Source: Stenocarpella maydis
Lineage: Eukaryota > Ascomycota > Sordariomycetes > Diaporthales > Diaporthaceae
Length of the DNA: 64,000 nucleotides
Assembly (NCBI GenBank): GCA_002270565.1
Contig: NQMI01000082.1
Location: 1 to 64,000 of the forward strand
Direction of reading: 5' to 3'
In this document: positions 22,301 to 31,970 of the stretch, piece by piece
Numbering within the stretch: the stretch's first letter is position 1
Layout of the letters: each line of letters starts with the position of its first letter
Position numbers and translations under genes: made by a program
The notes under the pieces: generated by a model
Seen by the model: the letters and a program-made list of their open reading frames with translations, nothing else
Told to the model about the DNA's origin: nothing
The model's database searches: none

Positions 22301-24904
22301 ATTCGTCCTTCAAGCAACCACCATTAACCCGCCATCGGCTGCCAGCCGTGACGGACGTCGTGGGGAGGTAATGGGTTCTCACCCACAGAGTGGGAGCAAG
22401 AGAGTACGTATGGGATGGCTGCGGGAATATTTCGGTTCGGGACTGCCGGAGTTGGCCAGAGAGGAACATAGCGGCTATCAAAAACTCCTACAGAATCTGG
22501 CGGATTGAATATTGCATCGCCCGGTACACACAATACAGACGAAGACGAGTCCTGCGAATCTCAGATGATCATGGCCAGAGCTACCTTGGCCCCGTGTTCC
22601 TCCTGATTTGTGTCCCCGTCTTGTGTATCTTGTATTTTGTTTCCCGGGGTAGTTGTACGCTGCGTCTGCTGCGTTGGATAGACCCCATTGCTTGCATCGG
22701 CCCTTCTGACCAGCTACGTCATCTCACAGCCGAAGACCTTTGTCTGACCTATTTACTCGTCTATAAAATAAATAAAAAAAAAAAAAAGAAGAACTCCCGG
22801 GGGCTTCTCTTGCGGCTCAAGTCATCTCGCCCCTCGCTTGTCTAAGCGAGACGTCAGACTGAAAAGTCGCGAAACAGACCACACATTTCTCCGAACGACC
22901 ACAACACTAGCCAGATTCATCTCTGGTGCAAGTCGGTTGGTTATCGGTCGCACTATTCGTCCTAACTTAAAACTAGCCCCCGTCTTCTCGAGAGGGTGCA
23001 CAAGTGACGGCTGGCTCTTTGTTCTCGGGTGGGGGGTTGGGCATAAGCTCCGCCCTTGTTGTTAATTTAATAGTCGAGTGAGCCGGCCTAACAAAGGATC
23101 AGGAAGAGGCACAGTCACGGTCGCCTTGCCCATTTTGGGTACGCCTCATGGGCTGTTGGTAGGGCCAGCAGTCGAGGGGAAGGGTGAGACTTCCTTGCCC
23201 GCTCGCTGTTCAAGCCCATCGCCAATGCTGTTCTTGGAAATAAAAAGGCCAGGACACCTCTTGACTATGATGAACGGTTCTCGCCATGGCCGCCTCCCCC
23301 GTCTCTGCCTTCTTCGCCCGCTACACCCCGCGCCTCAGCACCCTGGACCATCGTTCCAGCCAGCATCAGCAGTAGCAATAACAACAAAGCTACCACCGAC
23401 TCCAAGGAGGAGGTTCCTACCATCCAATGCTCACTACGGGAAGGAACAGGTTTGCGGCGAAAAGGCTCGGCAGTCACCTTGCGACCAAGGGCTATACCGG
23501 CCACAACAGAGCGTCTTCCCACGCTGTCCAGGGTGAGCAGAAACAAACGCACCCCAGATCGTTGGCCTTTTGCTTGTCGCTTCTACATTTATACTGGGTG
23601 GGTATTCCATTTAGATTATTAGAGATGAGGGGAACGCTGTCGTCCTCGCCGTTGCCTTAATCGACCCCTATGCTTGTCACGGACAAAATTCCATAGGTGG
23701 CTTGGTTCTTGGTGGACAACCGGTCTCAAACGTGGTAGCAGTATGGAATGGTGATTTCCACAATGAACTGCTGAGAATCGGGGGCGTATAAACTGCCATG
23801 TCGAATGTAGAATCCCCTCCTGCCCTCAAGAGAAAGCGTTGTTCTTGTCAGGCCACCGGTTCATTCCCTCATGGGCTCGCCCACATACGATTTGGACGAA
23901 TCCTTAATGGCCAAAGTGAAATAGGCAAGCTCGATATCAACACCATGGGCACCGGCGAGTATATGTCCGCGTGGCCCAAGTCGGAGCCGTGGCGTGATCC
24001 GATCCCACCGAGCAGCAACAGCGAGCCAGCCTCGGGCCCCAAGAGCATCAGTGCCACATGTGCCAAGGATGTGCAAGCAAGGGGAGCAAAGGCACCACGA
24101 GACGGCTACGGCGCTGTCGAGACAGCCCAGGATGCCCGGAACGGCGCGTGCCTCATAGCATGGCCCGCCGCCGAGAATTCATGTGTGCCATCAGTGCCAT
24201 GTCCATGCACTAAATAGCAAGGAGACAGACAAAGACGGGCGGTCGCCCAGGCTGACGGGCGGTCGCCCAGGCTGATGGGGCGTGGCTGCAAGACAAAGGG
24301 GCATGAGCGGCTTCCATTGCCCGGGAGGGTTTGGCGGGCGGGACCTAAGGAGTCAGGGCGGCAATGATATTATGGCCATGTGCATTGATGGCGAAATGGG
24401 CGTCACACCTTTCTCCCCTTCATGCAATCTGTGGCCGGTAGAACATCGCGAGGGGCGTTTGAGACTCGATGCGAAGCCGCAAGGATCGCAAGGGCACATA
24501 GCATAGAATGGGTGTACAAGGCAACGGAGCACTGACGAGTGATGACACATGTCGCGTTATTAACACGCTCTATGAAGGCGACAAAAGTTGTCGACAATGG
24601 TTGGTAATCGCTGAAAAAAAAGCCCCGTCGCGGAGTAAATATCGAAACGTCCCGGCACGATGATGGAGTCCAATCTAATCGCCGTTGTGATGCCCAGGTC
24701 CCTCCAACCGTATCGGGAGTCTTCAACTGTGGAAAGCCCAGGCCAAATCCGTGCCCTCAAAGTTGCAAGGCGGACCAAGTTTCAATCTCGTTTGTGTCCT
24801 CCACGTGGATCAACTCTTTCTCTCCGGCAGCATGAAATCCTCAAGCCCTGCTGTTGACAGCACGAGTAACCACGCTGGAACTGTTCATCCGTTTGTCTGC
24901 TTGT
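22301..24904. other. Convergent intergenic region sba1 / yra1
   Basis: The 3' flanks of both genes meet here. A short frame starting in a good context at about 23,286 (MAASPVSAFFARYTPRLSTL) closes after 29 codons and has no supported continuation. A 20-bp direct duplication lies at 24,234-24,273. No gene is supported. Confidence 0.45.
24234..24273. repeat. Tandem duplication of a 20-bp palindromic unit
   Basis: Two identical 20-bp units lie head to tail. Each contains GGGC-GGTC-GCCC, in which the outer four bases are complementary. Confidence 0.9.
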
Positions 24905-26670
24905 TTACAGAACCTCGTCCTCCATGGCAGCATCACCGCCGTTGGCGGCAGCCGCGGCGGCGTTGTCACCACCGGCCTTGGCGCTGTCGAAGTAGTCCGC
25001 CATCTCAGCATCCAACTCCTCAGCAGTCTTCTTGGCTGGCCGGGCGTTCTTGGGTTTGGCGGGACGACCGCGCTTGCCAGCGGCACCACCCTTTCCACCA
25101 GATGCAGGCTTCGCACCCTTTCCGGATGCCTTATCCGCAGCGGCGGACTTGGGCGTGGCCTTGGGTTGGCTGATACGCTGGCTCAGGGTCGGAGGCACAG
25201 GAACCAGTTCACCGGTAACGACGACCTCAACCTGGAAACAGTCAGCAGGGTTGTCGGAAATATCACACGAAATCTGAGTCTTACTCGGATGGGCCGGTTG
25301 TCGATCAGGAGACCGTTCAGCTTCTGGTAAGCCTTGCTGGCGCCATCGGAGGTATGGAACACAATGTTGGCGATACCACGGCTGCTTCCCCCAGGTCCAT
25401 ACACGAGTTCAGCCTTCTTGACTCCACTGATGGCTGTCTGGAAGTACTCCTGAAGAAGGAAAGAAAAAAGGTCAGCAAAATAATGCGATAAAATCTCGGG
25501 GCCCGCCGAAGTGATATGCCGTTTTCCATGATCGTAAAATGCACTGCCGGTCTTTATTCTGTGGCGTATCCAAACTCCGGGCCAGATGAGCAAAGCAGTG
25601 AGCACTCGTAGTGGGAAACCTCATTGAACCGCCAGCAACACCCGCAGCTGGCAGGCGGAGGGGAAATCGCACTGCGCCAACCAAGGCGAAAAGCCTCTAT
25701 CACCGAGGCGTCTCGCCACTAAGGTACAATGACCTGTTACCATCGAGGTTTCATCCTCGACTTCACAAGATCTCCACCTCGCGTTCCTGGCCTAGCCTAC
25801 TCAAGCACTCGCGTTCAAAATCACCACGAGGGTGATGATTCTGTCTGCCACAGGACAAGTCCGCCCCTCATCTCAGATCGGAAACAACATCAACTGCAAG
25901 AGTCGGAAGGAAGCGTCACCCCTGCCAAAAGGCGACGCATGTGCTTGTAGATGCTCACTGCTTTGCTCGAGGGGGAACCATGTCCACGTTGCCATCCTGT
26001 TGATCCGCCACGGAGGAAAGCAACGGGGTAGCCACGCAAGGCTCTGACACTTCAGCCCACGTTTTTGGCCATCACAGACTCAAGTTTGCGATAGGTGCTT
26101 GCCAGGCACTCCAGGCATACTGTCATGTGCGGAACGAGGTGCTCGACTTCTCAATACTCAGACCCAGCAGCATGGAGAGGACTTGCTGGGTTGAAAGGAA
26201 GGAGGCTCAGTGTGCAGACCAGGCCAGCAAGACGGAGGCATGGCTAGGAGGTAAGGCCCGTCTCTGGTCGGATGTGGGGCGTGGTCATGCCGGTATATTA
26301 TGCGATGGATAGAATGTCGACAAAGTCCCCGAAGGCTGTAATGGCCTCATCGGTAACATACCTTGATTTGGCTCTCGGACACGTCCTTGGGCTATAACGA
26401 GGCATTAGTGATGGGCAGCCTTGACAAGCCTCGAGAATCAAGCCTTACCAAGTTGCTCACTATGATCTTGCTCTCTCCAGGGACCTTGGGAGCCTTGCCA
26501 GACGAGGGCTTGGCACCAGCACCGCGCGCGGGCTTGGTGTTCTTTTTGACACCGCCTACGGGAGGAGCGGTGGCGGGACGAGCGGTCTTGCGGGTGGAGC
26601 GGCGGGCACCGGCAGAACCGCGCTTGGTGGAGAGGATCTCATCCAGAGACTGGTCGAGCTTGCCAGACAT
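24905..26670 (-). CDS. yra1: mRNA export adaptor Yra1 / Mlo3 (ALY/REF family)
   Basis: ALY/REF proteins are TREX components that link spliced mRNA to the export receptor through the helicase Sub2/UAP56. Four exons are read: 26,670-26,449, 26,391-26,362, 25,449-25,285 and 25,231-24,905, all joined in phase 0, giving 247 residues. The N-terminal UAP56-binding motif is visible (KLDQSLDEIL, residues 4-13), followed by a basic Arg/Lys/Gly region. One RRM follows (about 67-145) with RNP2 IIVSNL and RNP1 around GIANIVF. A long basic Ala/Lys-rich tail ends in the second UAP56 motif (ELDAEMADYF). Introns 1 and 3 are 57 and 53 nt. Intron 2 is 912 nt, starts GTATGT, and ends with GCTGAC, a pyrimidine tract and CAG. 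That intron lies inside the RRM just before EYF. In budding yeast YRA1 an unusually long intron mediates autoregulation, so regulated splicing is plausible here but not shown. Confidence 0.94.
25450..26361 (-). promoter_or_regulatory. 912-nt second intron of yra1
   Basis: It is bounded by GTATGT and TTCTTCAG with a GCTGAC branch-point match about 25 nt before the acceptor. It is nearly five times longer than the next longest intron in the window (188 nt). There is no open frame of a homing endonuclease or embedded gene. If retained, translation would meet stops shortly after the intron begins. Confidence 0.85.
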
Positions 26671-27929
26671 GTTGATGTTGGTAGTGATGAGAAGGTCGGG
26701 GAAACACGTTGACTCGGTTGAGAGAAAGAATGTGGCAGATGCGGAATCGCGAGGTTTTTCTCAGCGTCGCGAGTCTTGCGAACTGAGGAAGAGCGCGGAG
26801 AGATGTCGCGCGTTTGAAAACTGTTAGGTGGCTGTTGCTTTGCGCAGGCTGCAATGCGACAAAGTGGCAAAGAACTGATGGCTGGGCGATGTTTGTCGCA
26901 GAACGCGTAACGAAAAGTCAAAAAGAGTTTGAGAATCGAAATGGCAGATGTACTGAATGTGGGTTCGAAGTCTGTCGAAAAGTGGTGGCAGACTTGGGAG
27001 ATGGCAGGATGGGTGGGCTTCTCTGTTGACGTGAGAGAGTGGATGGAAAGGCTGGGAGGAAGGTCCGGGGACGAGGGAAAGCGGCTGGCCTTTTTGTTTG
27101 CCTACAGCTGCATCCAGGGCGCGCGACCGGTTGGCGGGCAGACGGGACAAGCTTGCGGAAAGGTCTGGGGCGCCCTGTCAGAGGCCGCTTGCAGGGATGG
27201 CGGGCTCTAGTGGCGCAGTGTCAATCAGTACTCCGTACTTCCCGTACAAGTGGACAGGGAGGTATGTCGGTTTACCCTAACCCTGATCCCTCTGCTAGAG
27301 TGCGTGGAGCCCCTTTCTAGCCAAGGTCAACTGGTTCAACAGTGGAGCTGGAGCTGGAGCTTATTTAATGCACACGATGTGCAGAGACCCGAGTTGGTCG
27401 TTTCAGTGCCAGCCCGTAGGCACTATTTCCTCTCCCAACCCATTTACAATTCCACCAGACGATTGACTGTCACCATAATGTCACATTCAGCGATGCTACT
27501 TGGCTCAAGGTATTTTGTTTCACTTCGGTCATCATCCAATCCAGGACCGAACACGTACAACTTGTTACTAAGCACTGTTCGTCACCTGTGATACATGTCG
27601 GCCGATTTGATTGCCGCATTGTGGTCTGGGAATTCTTGTATTTCCCCCTCGTCCCTGGCACAACGCAGCAGAGTGATGGCTGCAATGTACTCCGAATTAT
27701 GCAGTGTCTAGAATCAGTGCTGGCCAACCCGTCTTACTCCTTGCCAGTCACAACCGCACGTTGTGGCTGAAGCAACGAGTCCACCAGCCCTCTCGCGGAT
27801 CATGCGCACCGTGAATGTCCGCCACTGTGCCACAGCATCCGGGTTTTATCTGCTGTCATTCCCATCGTTGATTCCAATGACAAACTCTGATTTCCGTGAT
27901 CATCCTCTGTCTCCCCAAAAACCCAACCA
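26671..27929. other. Intergenic region yra1 / ost4
   Basis: It is the promoter side of yra1 and the 3' side of ost4. A perfect TACTCCGTA motif lies within 27,228-27,240. No gene is supported. Confidence 0.5.
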
Positions 27930-28085
27930 TCACTTGAGCGCTGCACCTTGCTTTCCAGCCCGTTGGGTGGTCGCCTTCTCGTCGTCCTTCGCATTGACCT
28001 CAATGTAGTGGTAGCCGACAATAAGAACCATGGCAGCAGAGCCAAGGAACAGGGCGAGTCTGTACAGCTCGTCGTCGGAGATCAT
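27930..28085 (-). CDS. ost4: Oligosaccharyltransferase mini-subunit Ost4
   Basis: Ost4 is a tiny single-span membrane subunit of the ER oligosaccharyltransferase that holds Ost3/6 to the catalytic Stt3. The 51-codon frame starts at ATG 28,085 with MISDDELYRLALFLGSAAMV, closely following the family pattern MISD(D/E)xLxxLAIFLGxxxM. The membrane helix spans about residues 9-27, followed by a short hydrophilic tail that is longer than in yeast (36 residues in total there). The open frame extends upstream, but only through a GTG, so the ATG matching the family is chosen. It is divergent from tma46, sharing about 600 bp of promoter DNA. Confidence 0.9.
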   Translation of the reverse strand: MISDDELYRLALFLGSAAMVLIVGYHYIEVNAKDDEKATTQRAGKQGAALK

Positions 28086-28696
28086 TATGGCGGTTTGTTC
28101 TGGAGGAGCCGGTGCTTGCGACGTGGACTTTATAGACGGCGGGCCTGGAGTTGACACGCTGGTTAGATGTCAGGACGCTGACAGTGGCTCCGAGGAGAAT
28201 ACCAATTCTAGTCACTCACCTGGACAGTGTTTCAAAGACAGTCATGTGCAGTTGGCTCTTGGCGTTGGAAGGAAAAAGAATGTGGAGGGCAGGTCTTGCG
28301 ACGACGAGGCCACTTCACATCTGTTGGAGTGACGGCGGGCTGGGGATACGTCGCGGTTGGAGAGGTTCACGGGCGCTAAGTAAGATACGTACCCGGGTTG
28401 TCCGTAATAGCTGCAGCTGATGCTTGGCTTCACAGCCCCGGGCCTTACCTAATCATGGCAGTGGGGCGGGTCCGCAGCGTCAATACTAGGAGTAAAGCAC
28501 CAGACTCGACTTGAACCACATCCCGCTTTTTTTATTACTGCCTTGTCGGCTTACAACCCCAAACTGCTCCCCCTCCAACATTGCATCCCCAGGACGCCTT
28601 TTTGCTGCGTTCCAGGCACATATAACCCCGACAACCTCCAGATTTCGGGCGAGCAAAATCTATTCCCTGAAGCGGCTTTTGCCCCCATCAGCCAAG
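28086..28696. promoter_or_regulatory. Divergent promoter region ost4 / tma46
   Basis: It separates two divergently transcribed genes and holds both promoters. No additional gene is seen. A poly-T stretch and a pyrimidine-rich leader precede the tma46 start. Confidence 0.5.
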
Positions 28697-29899
28697 ATGC
28701 CTCCCAAAAAGAACGACAAGGTCGGCGCCAGCAAGAAGGTGGACCCCAAGAAGGCCGTCGAGGACAGAACCTTTGGCATGAAGAACAAGAAGGGTGGCGC
28801 GGCCCAGAAACAGATCTCCCAGCTGCAGTCACAGATGAAGGCCGGGGGCAATGCCGAGCAAAAGAAGCGAGAGGCTGAGAAGGCACAGCGCGAGAGGGAA
28901 AAGAAGGCTGCAGAGGAGGCAAAGAGGGAACAGGAGATGCTGCTCAACAAACCCGCCCAGATCCAGAAGGTGCCCTTTGGTGTCGACCCAAAGACCGTCC
29001 TCTGCATCTTCTACAAGAAGGGCAACTGCGAGAAGGGCAAGAAGTGCAAGTTCTCGCACGATATGGAGCTGGATCGGAAGACGGAGAAGAAGAGTCTCTA
29101 CCAGGACACGCGCACGGAAGAGGAAGAGAAGAAGAAGGCCGAAACCTCGGCCGACTGGGACGAGGACAAACTGCGCTCGGTCGTCCTGTCCAAGAAGGGC
29201 AACCAGCGGACCACTACAGACAAGGTCTGCAAGTACTTCATCCAGGCCATCGAGGATGGAAAATACGGATGGTTCTGGATCTGTCCCAATGGTGGTGATA
29301 AGTGCATGTACAAGCATGCTCTTCCACCAGGGTGAGTTTTCCTTCAATATCCCATTGCTCCAAGGGCTTTGGCTAACGTCAAATTCAGCTTCATACTCAA
29401 GACCAAGGAACAGAGGGCGGCGGAGAAGGCACTGATGGACAAGTCGCCGCTCAAGACCTTGACACTCGAGGAGTTCCTCGAGTCCGAGAGGCACAAGCTC
29501 ACTGGTACACTTACCCCTGTCACTCCGGAGACGTTTGCCGAATGGAAGAAGAAGCGAATGGACAAGAAGGCCGCCGAGGAGGCGGCGCGGAAAGCCAAGG
29601 AGGCCACCGGAAGAACTCTGTTTGAGAGCGGAAACTGGGCAAGGGATAGCGATGATGAGTCCTCGGGTGACGAGGATGACGGTGCCTGGAACCTGCAAAA
29701 GATGCGCGAGGAGACCGAGCGCATCCGGCAGAGGAAGGAGGACGAGCGGCTGGCCAAGGAATACGGCATTCCTTACCTCAACGGAGAGCCAGTATCTGGC
29801 GGTGCTACCGCCGAAGAGGCTGCCCAGGCTGCCCAACCGCCACAGGCCCCGGAGGTCCCAGAGGCCTCAAAGGACACGGAACCCACCGCTGCCACCTGA
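28697..29899 (+). CDS. tma46: Tma46 / ZC3H15-type CCCH zinc-finger protein (DRG regulatory protein 1)
   Basis: Tma46 (DFRP1) binds and stabilises the translational GTPase DRG1/Rbg1 and associates with ribosomes. Two exons, 28,697-29,331 and 29,389-29,899, with a 57-nt intron give 381 residues. The N-terminus is Lys-rich ([10 protein letters not shown]) with a charged helix (residues about 50-85). The first CCCH finger is C103, C111, C117, H121 (C-x7-C-x5-C-x3-H). The second, atypically spaced finger is C178, C196, C203, H207. The C-terminal part contains the DRG-binding region ([13 protein letters not shown], then [17 protein letters not shown]) and ends in the typical [20 protein letters not shown] block followed by an acidic-to-Ala/Pro tail. 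The ATG is preceded by AAG (-3 A), and the first Met-Pro-Pro-Lys-Lys matches the family. Confidence 0.93.
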
Positions 29900-30297
29900 G
29901 CATGGCTCGAACAGTCTGTTAACAAAGATATCACCGCAAGATACGCAGGCTGACCCGACTCCGCCGGCAATCACGTCGCACCTCTCGACAACCCAAGGTG
30001 CACATCAAGATAGCCGTGCATGGGGACGGCCGCACTCTACTAGCCGAGTATATACTCCGTACCCTCAACTCCGCAGCCTACGCACGGGTTCAGAAGGATC
30101 GTCTATATCATGAGGCCAGGGGTTGCGAGGAAGGGACAGCATCAGGGATTGCGTATAGGTCCAGGCGTTTTTACCAGACATGAGACGCTCTTTCGCTGGT
30201 TACATTACGGGCATCTCCCGCCTCCATCCCGTCCGCACATGTAAAGTGTCTATGTGTGTGCTCGCCCATCCAAGCACTGGCTGGCAACCTTAGACCC
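29900..30297. other. Convergent intergenic region tma46 / SDR gene
   Basis: A 398-bp 3'-to-3' spacer. A perfect TACTCCGTA motif lies in 30,046-30,063. No gene is seen. Confidence 0.5.
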
Positions 30298-31328
30298 TTA
30301 AAACTTCTCCAAATATGGCCTCAAGTCTAACTCCTGGGTGAAGGCCGACCGATGCTGCGTGTGCAAGTGCCAGTAATCCTCCGCGATCTAATTCAAGACA
30401 TTAGCAAGCAATCCGGTTCTTCTTGACCAGCCCCTTCCTCCCCCCCCCCCGAGCACAGAGTCTTTCAACCTACCGAGTCGGGCGAGATGACCCCGTCCGG
30501 GGCGCCGTTGTTAAACTTGTCCCTGTACCCGGCCGTGCGCGGCGTGTCGATGCCGCCGTCAATGATGGCGTGCGCGACGTGGACGCCGCGGGGGCCAAAC
30601 TCCCTCGCCAGCGACTGCGCGATGGCACGCGCGGCGAACTTGCCCGCGGCGAAGTTGGCGAACCTCGCGCTCCCCCTGAACGAGGCTGTCGCGCCCGTGA
30701 CGATCAGGGACGGCGGGTGCGGCGACGAGTCGACCGACTCGAGGAGCAGGGGGAGCGTGCTCTGGGCGAAGTGGAAGAGGCCATGGCTGTGCGCGCGCGT
30801 GACATTCGTGTCACCGACGTCAGACGGTTGTGTTACACCGTGAGGGGAGAGGTGCTTATAAGAGAAGGAAGAGGGGCGGTGGGTTGGTTGCTCGCTCACG
30901 CGTTGCCCTTGAGGCTGCTATCCAGGTCCTCGATCTTGGACTCGAGGAAGGGCGTGTTCCCGAAGCCCGCCGAGGCGTTGTAGACGGCCGCGGCCAGCTT
31001 CAGGCCTGGCAGCTCCCTCCTGATGGTGTCGAACGACGACCTTACCGAGGCCGCGTCGGTGGCGTCGGTGCGGATGCCGATGGCCCGGCCCCCGCTGCCG
31101 TTGATCTCGGCCACGAGGTCCTTGAAGCTCTCCTCCCTGCGGGCGAGCAGCACGACCGCGTAGGCCTTCGCGAAGCGCTTTGCGACCTGTTGATCACCCG
31201 TCAGCGATGATTGGTCCTTTTGGAATTGGGACGGCCATTCATTTTTTCGGCGGGGTCCTTACTGCACCGCCAGTTCCGGGGCCTACACCAGCCACGACGG
31301 CGAAGAAGGACTTTGAGGGCGATGCCAT
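30298..31328 (-). CDS. Short-chain dehydrogenase-like protein with Phe in place of the catalytic Tyr
   Basis: A Rossmann-fold SDR of the classical-like type. Four exons are read: 31,328-31,263, 31,186-30,900, 30,786-30,474 and 30,387-30,298, giving 251 residues. The N-terminus has a glycine-rich cofactor loop of altered form (AGVGPGTGGA, residues 13-22). Residues 37-43 read LLARREE and a YNAS segment stands where classical SDRs have NNAG. In the active-site region the YxxxK motif reads F163-A-A-G-K167, so the acid-base Tyr is replaced by Phe while Lys is kept. The C-terminus ends EDYWHLHTQHRSAFTQELDL. A described SDR subgroup (SDR_c10-like, cd05373) has exactly this Phe substitution, and fungal members are common; the substrate is unknown. 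It may be catalytically altered or act as a non-oxidoreductase. All splice sites are GT-AG and restore the family alignment. Confidence 0.85.
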
Positions 31329-31970
31329 GTCTGCAGAGCAGGGATGTAGTGATATAGAGCTGGGCGTTCAGGGTACATCCAAGTATTCTCAATACAAGCA
31401 CCTATCTCATGGAAATCCGTATTGATCTGGGCCCTGGCGTGGAAATAAGAGTGGAAGCCCGTTCTTTATTTATAAAGTGTGTAGTCTCCTTTGAGGCCGT
31501 TGACGCAATGCACCCGTGTTATGCTGTGAGGAGCGGACCCCGCCAATTCTTGACAATTGGATTAATAATTGGCGACCAACTTTCCCCAGGTCCAGGCATC
31601 TACTTGGCATGTCTGTGACCAGAGGATCACTAAACATCACTAGCGATGGCCGCACGTAATCCCCTTAGTTTGCACTTACAAGCCGCCTTTATGCTTCAAT
31701 GATTGCGAGATTATCCAAGCGCAGCATGAATTGTCCTCAAGGGCGAGAAAGCCGAGAGCAGTTGATGACAAATGGAGCGGACATTTTGGTTGCACATGAG
31801 ATCATCTCAGTCCCATTGATCGAGTTGAGAAATGTTGGATCACATACGCTGCTGTGTACTACTAACCTGACGACTCTCTGCCCTGCAAATCTGTCTGTCT
31901 CTTGCACTAGGCTCGCTGTATTACCATATAGTGATGCCCCAGAGATCAATACCTACACCACCTACGCATC
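31329..31970. other. Intergenic region
   Basis: A tandem spacer between the SDR and the membrane-protein gene. No gene is seen. Short frames only. Confidence 0.5.

Noticed and set aside
23267..23552. Possible small gene starting MAASPVSAFFARYTPRL in a good start context
   Set aside because: The frame closes after 29 codons; neither other frame continues it convincingly and no homologous motif is recognised.
25450..26361. Embedded gene or homing endonuclease in the long yra1 intron
   Set aside because: Only short frames exist on either strand and none has a LAGLIDADG, GIY-YIG or other motif.
28829..29836. 335-codon minus-strand frame
   Set aside because: It is antisense to tma46; its Leu-rich content is the mirror of Lys/Glu codons of the real gene.
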